A stretch of 6,045 nt of DNA from Pseudomonadota bacterium (GTDB taxonomy: Bacteria > Pseudomonadota > Alphaproteobacteria > Reyranellales > Reyranellaceae), in the NCBI GenBank assembly GCA_023416135.1, contig JAEZIF010000499.1:1-6045 (forward strand), written 5' to 3'. Positions within the stretch are counted from its first letter, which is position 1; every line of letters begins with the position of its first letter. Below the pieces are notes generated by a model. That model saw nothing but the letters and a program-made list of their open reading frames with translations, had not been told where the DNA came from and ran no database searches. Below, piece by piece: positions 1 to 6,045 of the stretch. The translations under genes were made by a program, and so were the position numbers.

Positions 1-2750
<2,750 letters not shown>

Positions 2751-2769
2751 CCGCTGAACGCGCGGCGCA

Positions 2770-4263
2770 TCACCTCCAGAAGCGATCCTCGCGTTCGAAC
2801 TTTCGCAGCGTTTTGCGGACCTTCTTCATTTGCCGGGCGATGAGCGCGTCGTTGCGGCTGGCGAGAATGCCGAGTGACGGCGCGAGATCGAGGTGGCCGT
2901 CATGCGCCAGCTCACCGGCAAGGCGCGTCGAGCTCGCAAGGTCGTTGATGCGTCCCAACCGCTTCTGCAGGGCGTTGCAGCGCTTGTAGTACCGCTTCGA
3001 ATCTCCGTTGTACTGGGCTTGCAGGCACTCGATGCCGTAGCAAAGCTTCTTTGCGCTCTTGCGAAGGCTGTGCAGGCTTTCGAGTTCATCACAATCGACG
3101 TCAGCGAGGCGGCGCTCGACCTTGTTCGCGAGGCGCGACATCAGACGGGCCGCCACGTCCTTGGCGGGTCGGTCGAGCAGCCCGGATTGAAGCGCGCCTT
3201 CACTGCCGAGGCCCCAGGCCCGGAAAGCAAGGATGAAACGAGTGAAGCCGGGTTCCAGGATGGCCTTCTTGGCATCCCGATGCGCATCCTGCCGGCGTTG
3301 CCGGCCGAGCATCCGTAAGGGCTCCGTCCACTCTGTATCGCCCTTCTCTGGCGCGGCTTGCTTCAAGCTCTCGGACAGGAAAACATCCCAGTCGCGCGCC
3401 ATGCCCAGCACCTGTCCCAGCCGCCGTAATTCGTCCTCGAATTGCCCGGCGGCATGGGGTTCGAGCAGGCGTTCGAACAGGACCAGCAGTGATCGCATGC
3501 GCCGAATGGCAACGCGCATCTGGTGGATGCCTTCCTGTTCGTCGCCGCGCAGCGCTGCCGGCTGGTTGGACAGGAGATGATCGACCACGCCATCCGACAG
3601 GGCGCGGAAGACGTCAGGCAAGGCGCGGTCGGGGTCGACCTCGATCGGCGGCGGCTTGCGCGCCTCCGGCTTCGTACCGTCGGCCAGATGATAGCCACGC
3701 TCCGCCTTGCTCTCGGACAACAACGCAAGCGGCGCGGCGCGCACGAGATCGAGGCCGAGCCGCAACAGCGCCTCTTCCGATCCTTCCTTCAGCTCGATCT
3801 CGAGTTCGCTCAAGGGCTCGCTGCCGCCGTCGGCGACGACGACGCCCTCGTCGAACGCAAGCTCGACCTTGGTTCCGGCCGCCAGCGTCATGAGACGCCG
3901 GCGGCGCGTGACTTGCGTGCGGAATACCGGGCTGAGATGGGCCGCGTTCCGAGCCGGAGCCGGCAGGCCACGCACCTCGCGAAGGCGAGCGGGGTCGAAG
4001 TCGCGTCCTGACGCCGGCCACTCCCATTCCCGGCGCCGGAAAGTGCCGTTGCCCGCCGATTTCACGGTCTGGATGAAGCTGTCATCCTCTGCGCGATGGC
4101 GGACGCGAAGGCTGAAGCCCGCCTTGTTCAAAGCCCGGTGAGGAGTGTCGAAGTAGACCGTTTCGCCGGTCTCGACCGCCTGCTCGCCGGCGAAGCTCAG
4201 AACGTTTTGCTCGATGTGGCGCCGTGCTTCCGGCGAGAGTGAGAATTTGAGTTCGGTTTCCAT
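2770..4263 (-). CDS. CYTH-CHAD domain protein, predicted inorganic triphosphatase
   Basis: A 497-residue protein with an N-terminal CYTH (triphosphate tunnel metalloenzyme) domain and a C-terminal CHAD domain, the layout of E. coli YgiF, a triphosphatase. The CYTH hallmark ExExK is at residues 2-6 (METELKF). Further tunnel-type residues are SLRVRHR (51-57), K68, REWEW (78-82), FRTQVTRRRR (114-123), ELAFDEG (134-140) and SELEIELKEG (152-161). The CHAD part (about 215-490) is alpha-helical and rich in conserved His and basic residues: HQMRVAIRRMRSLL (247-260), LGMARDWDVF (286-295), LHSLRKSAKKLCYGIE (397-412) and LGRINDL (436-442). CHAD domains bind polyphosphate in the family. Predicted to be cytosolic; no signal peptide or membrane segment is seen. 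The ATG at 4263 was chosen because ExExK belongs at the extreme N-terminus. The frame stays open a further 183 codons upstream, but that part is arginine-rich and overlies nsrR. No good Shine-Dalgarno is visible; a hairpin sits just upstream. The gene lies 50 bases after nsrR on the same strand, so co-transcription is possible. The precise substrate (PPPi, thiamine triphosphate or other) cannot be read from sequence. Confidence 0.9.
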   Translation of the reverse strand: METELKFSLSPEARRHIEQNVLSFAGEQAVETGETVYFDTPHRALNKAGFSLRVRHRAEDDSFIQTVKSAGNGTFRRREWEWPASGRDFDPARLREVRGLPAPARNAAHLSPVFRTQVTRRRRLMTLAAGTKVELAFDEGVVVADGGSEPLSELEIELKEGSEEALLRLGLDLVRAAPLALLSESKAERGYHLADGTKPEARKPPPIEVDPDRALPDVFRALSDGVVDHLLSNQPAALRGDEQEGIHQMRVAIRRMRSLLVLFERLLEPHAAGQFEDELRRLGQVLGMARDWDVFLSESLKQAAPEKGDTEWTEPLRMLGRQRRQDAHRDAKKAILEPGFTRFILAFRAWGLGSEGALQSGLLDRPAKDVAARLMSRLANKVERRLADVDCDELESLHSLRKSAKKLCYGIECLQAQYNGDSKRYYKRCNALQKRLGRINDLASSTRLAGELAHDGHLDLAPSLGILASRNDALIARQMKKVRKTLRKFEREDRFWR

Positions 4264-4270
4264 GGCGAAC

Positions 4271-4314
4271 AAACGCCCGAGATGCCCGTCCGGTTGACAC
4301 CCGATCTCGCGTTT
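4271..4314 (-). other. Intercistronic hairpin between nsrR and CYTH-CHAD gene
   Basis: On the minus strand, AAACGCGAGAT (4304-4314) can pair with ATCTCGGGCGTTT (4271-4283) as 6 + 5 base pairs with a two-G bulge and a 20-base loop. The first arm begins within the nsrR stop codon area and the second arm ends 7 bases before the CYTH-CHAD ATG. The following bases (GTTTGTTC including the arm end) are only weakly U-rich, so this is not a convincing Rho-independent terminator. It would, however, cover the place where a ribosome binding site should be. It could be an attenuating or stability hairpin, or chance. Confidence 0.35.
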
Positions 4315-4772
4315 CAGGCACTGCCGCGGCCGGGCGCGGGGTGAGGCTTCGCCAGTTCGGCAGCGAACAGACCGAGCAGCTTCGAGCGTTTCTTCAAAAG
4401 ATCGGCCAGCGTGTAGCGATCGAGCACGGCCATGAAGGCGGCAAGCGCCTCGTCCAGCACGCCGGTCAGTCCGCAGGCCGGGGCGATGAGGCAACTGCCG
4501 CAGTCGACGAGGTCGAAGCCCTGCTCCGTACCGCGCACCACGGCGCCGACATTTATCTTCTCCGCCCGCCGCGCCAGGCGGATGCCACCCGACCGGCCGC
4601 GCACGCCCTCGACGTAGCCCGCCTTCCCGAGCTCGTGCGCAACCTTCATGAGGTGGTTCTGGGAGATTCCGTAGGCGCGCGCGATCTCGCCGATCGAGCA
4701 GACCTTGTCGGGCTGCGCCCCGAGATAGAGCAGCACGCGCATGGCGTAGTCCGTGTAGCGGGTCAGACGCAT
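4314..4772 (-). CDS. nsrR: Rrf2-family Fe-S transcriptional regulator, NsrR type
   Basis: A 152-residue repressor of the Rrf2 family, read as NsrR, which senses nitric oxide through an Fe-S cluster and derepresses NO-defence genes when the cluster is nitrosylated. The N-terminal winged helix starts MRLTRYTDYAMRVLLYLG, followed by SIGEIARAYGISQNHLMKV (26-44, recognition region) and the wing VRGRSGGIRLA (57-67). The cluster-binding part has C91, C94 and C100 (VDCGSCLIAPACGL), then the helix LDEALAAFMAVLDRYTLADLL, typical of NsrR rather than IscR or RirA. The cysteine spacing is C-X2-C-X5-C, two residues shorter than E. coli NsrR (C-X4-C-X5-C). The start at 4772 is set by AGGAG eight bases upstream and by the family's usual MRLTxxTDY start; an in-frame start at 4808 would add 12 unlike residues. 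It is divergent from the globin-oxidase genes across 113 bases, the usual position for a local regulator. A dyad in that gap suggests it represses both directions. Family assignment is very sure; the NsrR subtype is likely. Confidence 0.88.
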   Translation of the reverse strand: MRLTRYTDYAMRVLLYLGAQPDKVCSIGEIARAYGISQNHLMKVAHELGKAGYVEGVRGRSGGIRLARRAEKINVGAVVRGTEQGFDLVDCGSCLIAPACGLTGVLDEALAAFMAVLDRYTLADLLKKRSKLLGLFAAELAKPHPAPGRGSA

Positions 4773-4780
4773 CCGGTTGG

Positions 4781-4785
4781 CTCCT
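4781..4785 (-). promoter_or_regulatory. Shine-Dalgarno of nsrR
   Basis: AGGAG on the minus strand, eight bases before the ATG at 4772. It decides the nsrR start in favour of 4772 over the upstream in-frame start at 4808. Confidence 0.8.
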
Positions 4786-4810
4786 GCGACACAGTCGCGA
4801 ACGGTCATTC

Positions 4811-4839
4811 ATAATACATGCATTTGTTTGACATGTTTA
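4811..4839 (-). promoter_or_regulatory. Predicted sigma-70-type promoter of nsrR
   Basis: On the minus strand, TAAACA (4834-4839, 4 of 6 to TTGACA) and TATTAT (4811-4816, 5 of 6 to TATAAT) are separated by 17 bases. Transcription would start near 4804, giving a leader of about 30 bases to the ATG at 4772. The -35 lies directly beside the -35 of the opposing promoter, and both sit under the predicted NsrR dyad, which would give autorepression. Predicted from base pattern only. Confidence 0.5.
4815..4837. promoter_or_regulatory. Candidate NsrR operator between divergent promoters
   Basis: On the plus strand the site reads TACATGCATTT, then a central G (4826), then TTTGACATGTT. Against the E. 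coli NsrR consensus layout (AAGATGCATTT, one base, AAATGCATCTT) the left half matches 9 of 11 positions and the right half 5 of 11. The intrinsic dyad is ACATG (4816-4820) against CATGT (4832-4836), centred exactly on 4826. The site overlaps the -35 of the globin promoter, the -35 of the nsrR promoter and the edge of the nsrR -10, a position suited to repressing both. The consensus is from enterobacterial NsrR, and an alphaproteobacterial protein with altered cysteine spacing may prefer a variant. Confidence 0.45.
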
Positions 4840-4856
4840 AGGCCAAAGAATAGATG
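4828..4856 (+). promoter_or_regulatory. Predicted sigma-70-type promoter of the globin-oxidase operon
   Basis: A perfect TTGACA (4828-4833) is followed after 17 bases by a poor -10, TAGATG (4851-4856, 3 of 6). It lies in an AT-rich patch that stands out from the GC-rich surroundings. Transcription would begin near 4862, leaving a leader of about 24 bases before the ATG at 4886. A strong -35 with a weak -10, overlapped by a repressor-like dyad, fits an inducible promoter. The exact -10 is uncertain. Confidence 0.45.
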
Positions 4857-4861
4857 TGCAC

Positions 4862-4874
4862 AAGATACATGATT
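4862..4874 (+). promoter_or_regulatory. Possible second NsrR-like half-site near the transcription start
   Basis: AAGATACATGATT begins with AAGATACAT, close to the NsrR half-site AAGATGCAT; its core ATACATG repeats the ATACATG at 4814-4820. It lies just at or after the expected start of transcription and has no matching partner half on either side. It could be an auxiliary single-half site or chance in an AT-rich patch. Confidence 0.2.
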
Positions 4875-4878
4875 GGAG
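4875..4878 (+). promoter_or_regulatory. Shine-Dalgarno of the truncated haemoglobin gene
   Basis: GGAG seven bases before the ATG at 4886. It supports that ATG over the in-frame GTG at 4856, which would place this element inside the coding region. Confidence 0.7.
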
Positions 4879-4885
4879 TGTCGCG

Positions 4886-5266
4886 ATGGACCGCATCGAG
4901 GAGGTCGACGAGCAGAACCTGGCCCGCCTGGTTGCGCGCTTCTATGCGACCGTCCGGGCCGACGCGCTGATCGGACCCGTCTTCAACGACACCATCGACG
5001 ACTGGCCGGAGCATCTCGAGAAGCTCACGGCCTTCTGGTCCTCCCTCATGCTGACGACCGGCCGCTACAAGGGCGCGCCCATGGCAGCACACCTCAAGCA
5101 CCGCGCCCGCATCACGCCCGCCATGTTCGAGCGCTGGCTCGCCCTGTGGCGCGAGGCGACCGAGGCTGAAATGCCGCCCAGCATCGCCGCGTTGATGCAG
5201 GTCAAGGCCGATCGCATCGCGCAGAGCTTCAAGTTCGCTCTCAGGCTCAACCTGGAGAGCGTCTAG
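4886..5266 (+). CDS. Group III truncated haemoglobin
   Basis: A 126-residue cytosolic haem protein of the truncated (2-on-2) globin group III, the class of Campylobacter jejuni Ctb. Aligning by eye with Ctb gives the B-helix motif RFYATVRADALIGPVF (18-33, Tyr B10 = Y20), EHLEKLTAFW (42-51, E-helix His = H43), GRYKGAPMAAHL (59-70, proximal His F8 = H69) and MFERWLALW (80-88, Trp G8 = W84). All key haem-pocket residues are present. Group III globins are induced by nitrosative stress and linked to NO or O2 handling in Campylobacter; the reaction in this organism is inferred. The ATG at 4886 is preferred because GGAG lies seven bases upstream and the result has normal family length; the GTG at 4856 would add ten unlike residues. 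It is the first gene of a rightward string, divergent from nsrR and 23 bases before the oxidase gene, so it is probably under NsrR control. Confidence 0.92.
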   Translation: MDRIEEVDEQNLARLVARFYATVRADALIGPVFNDTIDDWPEHLEKLTAFWSSLMLTTGRYKGAPMAAHLKHRARITPAMFERWLALWREATEAEMPPSIAALMQVKADRIAQSFKFALRLNLESV

Positions 5267-5276
5267 CCGGAGTGAG

Positions 5277-5282
5277 AAGGAG
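5277..5282 (+). promoter_or_regulatory. Shine-Dalgarno of the alternative oxidase gene
   Basis: AAGGAG seven bases before the ATG at 5290, a near-ideal site. It rules out the GTG at 5272 as start. Confidence 0.8.
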
Positions 5283-5289
5283 ACGTGTC

Positions 5290-5988
5290 ATGGCAACCCG
5301 CGTAGCGATCCCTGTCGTCGATCTCGGCGTCCATCACGAGGCCAGGGGCTTCAGCGACCGAATCGCGCTCGGCTTCACAAAAACTCTGCGCTTCTGCGCC
5401 GATACCTTCTTCGCCAAGCGCTACGGCCATCGCGCCATCGTACTCGAGACCGTGGCGGCGGTGCCGGGCATGGTCGGCGCGACGCTGACCCATCTGCGCT
5501 GCCTGCGGAACATGTGCGACGACCGCGGCTGGATCCGCACGCTGATGGAGGAAGCCGAGAACGAGCGCATGCACCTCATGACGTTCATCCACGTCGCCAG
5601 CCCCACGCTGTTCGAGCGCTGCGTCATCCTGGGCGTCCAGTGGGTCTTCTATCTCGCCTTCTTCGCCCTCTATCTCGCGAGCCCGCGCACGGCGCACCGC
5701 GTCGTCGGCTACTTCGAGGAGGAGGCCGTGATCAGCTACACGCACTACCTCAAGGAGCTCGACGAAGGGCGTTCTCCGAACGTGCCGGCGCCGGCCATCG
5801 CGCGCCACTACTGGAAGGTGCCCGAGGATGCGACGCTGCGCGACGTGGTCCTGGGGGTGCGGGCCGACGAGGCGCACCATCGCGACGTCAACCACGGCTT
5901 CGCCAACGAGCGGGCCGGCCGACCGGCCGAGCCCGCCAAGGTGGCGCCCTACCCCGAGCACGCCGACGAGATCCGGCTGGCGGCCTGA
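5290..5988 (+). CDS. aox: Alternative oxidase (cyanide- and NO-resistant quinol oxidase)
   Basis: A 232-residue di-iron ubiquinol oxidase that reduces O2 to water without pumping protons; the family sits as a monotopic protein on the inner leaflet of the cytoplasmic membrane. All six iron ligands are visible: E53 in LETVAAVPG, E92 and H95 in NERMHL, E143 in FEEEA, and E194 and H197 in RADEAHHRDVNH. Y150, seven residues after E143, matches the catalytic tyrosine (Y220 of the trypanosome enzyme), and R48, five before E53, matches its quinol-pocket arginine (R118). A hydrophobic stretch at about 111-131 fits a membrane-associated helix. The protein is short, with no targeting peptide and no plant-type N-terminal regulatory extension, as in other bacterial members. 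The start is set by AAGGAG seven bases upstream. It follows the globin gene by 23 bases and precedes the next gene by 4, so it is almost surely co-transcribed. Family members resist NO and cyanide, and the Vibrio fischeri homologue is repressed by NsrR; the same logic is inferred here. Confidence 0.96.
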   Translation: MATRVAIPVVDLGVHHEARGFSDRIALGFTKTLRFCADTFFAKRYGHRAIVLETVAAVPGMVGATLTHLRCLRNMCDDRGWIRTLMEEAENERMHLMTFIHVASPTLFERCVILGVQWVFYLAFFALYLASPRTAHRVVGYFEEEAVISYTHYLKELDEGRSPNVPAPAIARHYWKVPEDATLRDVVLGVRADEAHHRDVNHGFANERAGRPAEPAKVAPYPEHADEIRLAA

Positions 5989-5992
5989 CCCG

Positions 5993-6045
5993 ATGATCAC
6001 GCCCTACCGCTCGACGACAGTGTTCGACGAGACGACGCTCCCGGA
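5993..6045 (+). CDS. Start of a probable DUF1971/YeaR-like protein (3' end cut by window edge)
   Basis: Only the first 17 codons lie in the window, reading MITPYRSTTVFDETTLP. The pattern of a short N-terminus, then Y-x-S/R-T-x-V-F-D-x-x-T-L-P, resembles the N-terminus of DUF1971 proteins, small cupin-like proteins that include E. coli YeaR (there TRSTPFWNKQTAPAG). In E. coli, yeaR responds to nitrate and NO and is repressed by NsrR; its biochemical role is unclear. The ATG is four bases after the oxidase stop, with no clear Shine-Dalgarno of its own, suggesting translational coupling within the operon. Codon use matches the neighbouring genes. The evidence is a short stretch only, so the family call is tentative; that a gene begins here is fairly likely. 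Confidence 0.5.
   Translation, partial: MITPYRSTTVFDETTLP

Noticed and set aside
2751..2769. Bidirectional terminator between secA and the CYTH-CHAD gene
   Set aside because: Only 19 bases, with no clear stem followed by a T-tract on either strand.
4314..4772. IscR or RirA identity for the Rrf2 regulator
   Set aside because: Cysteine spacing and the LIAPACGL plus DRYTLADL segments fit NsrR better, and the neighbours are NO-related rather than Fe-S assembly or iron uptake genes.
4264..4812. 183-codon N-terminal extension of the CYTH-CHAD gene on the minus strand
   Set aside because: It overlies nsrR in another frame, is arginine-rich low-complexity sequence, and the CYTH ExExK motif must be at the very N-terminus, as it is with the ATG at 4263.
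4856..4885. GTG at 4856 as globin start
   Set aside because: It would lie before or at the expected transcription start and give ten residues unlike the family; GGAG supports the ATG at 4886.
5263..6000. 245-residue minus-strand open frame opposite the oxidase
   Set aside because: Antisense shadow of a gene with complete catalytic motifs; composition is typical of a complementary GC-rich frame.

Overview
The window is GC-rich with strong G/C third-position bias, and its SecA and NsrR-type sequences look alphaproteobacterial. I infer a free-living or environmental alphaproteobacterium but cannot name the genus. Coding density is very high and no gene-free stretch approaches 300 bases.

Left part (1-2750, + strand): nearly all of secA, the Sec translocase ATPase, with its first few codons cut off by the window edge. 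The reading frame is open from base 3 with recognisable SecA N-terminal residues, so the GTG at 57 is an internal codon. Nineteen bases after the secA stop, a convergent gene ends: a CYTH-CHAD protein (2770-4263, - strand), a predicted triphosphatase/polyphosphate-binding protein. Upstream of it on the same strand is an Rrf2-family regulator best read as NsrR, the nitric-oxide-sensing Fe-S repressor (4314-4772). The 50-base gap between these two genes holds a bulged 11-bp hairpin that ends 7 bases before the CYTH-CHAD ATG.

Right part (4773-6045): a short AT-rich divergent control region separates nsrR from a rightward gene string. That string is a group III truncated haemoglobin (4886-5266), a di-iron alternative oxidase (5290-5988), and the first 17 codons of a protein whose N-terminus resembles the DUF1971/YeaR family (from 5993, cut by the window edge). 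The gaps are 23 and 4 bases, so this reads as an operon. The control region has two back-to-back promoters sharing their -35 area. Over them lies a dyad with the 11-1-11 layout of the enterobacterial NsrR operator (4815-4837, 14 of 22 positions matching the consensus I recall).

Together these genes suggest a nitric-oxide-responsive module. NO would destroy the NsrR cluster and release the divergent promoters. The globin would handle NO or O2 chemistry, and the alternative oxidase would keep quinol oxidation running while haem-copper oxidases are inhibited by NO. YeaR and alternative oxidase are each known NsrR targets in other bacteria (E. coli and Vibrio fischeri respectively). Finding them with a group III globin next to nsrR is the most interesting point of the window. 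secA and probably the CYTH-CHAD gene are chromosomal background.
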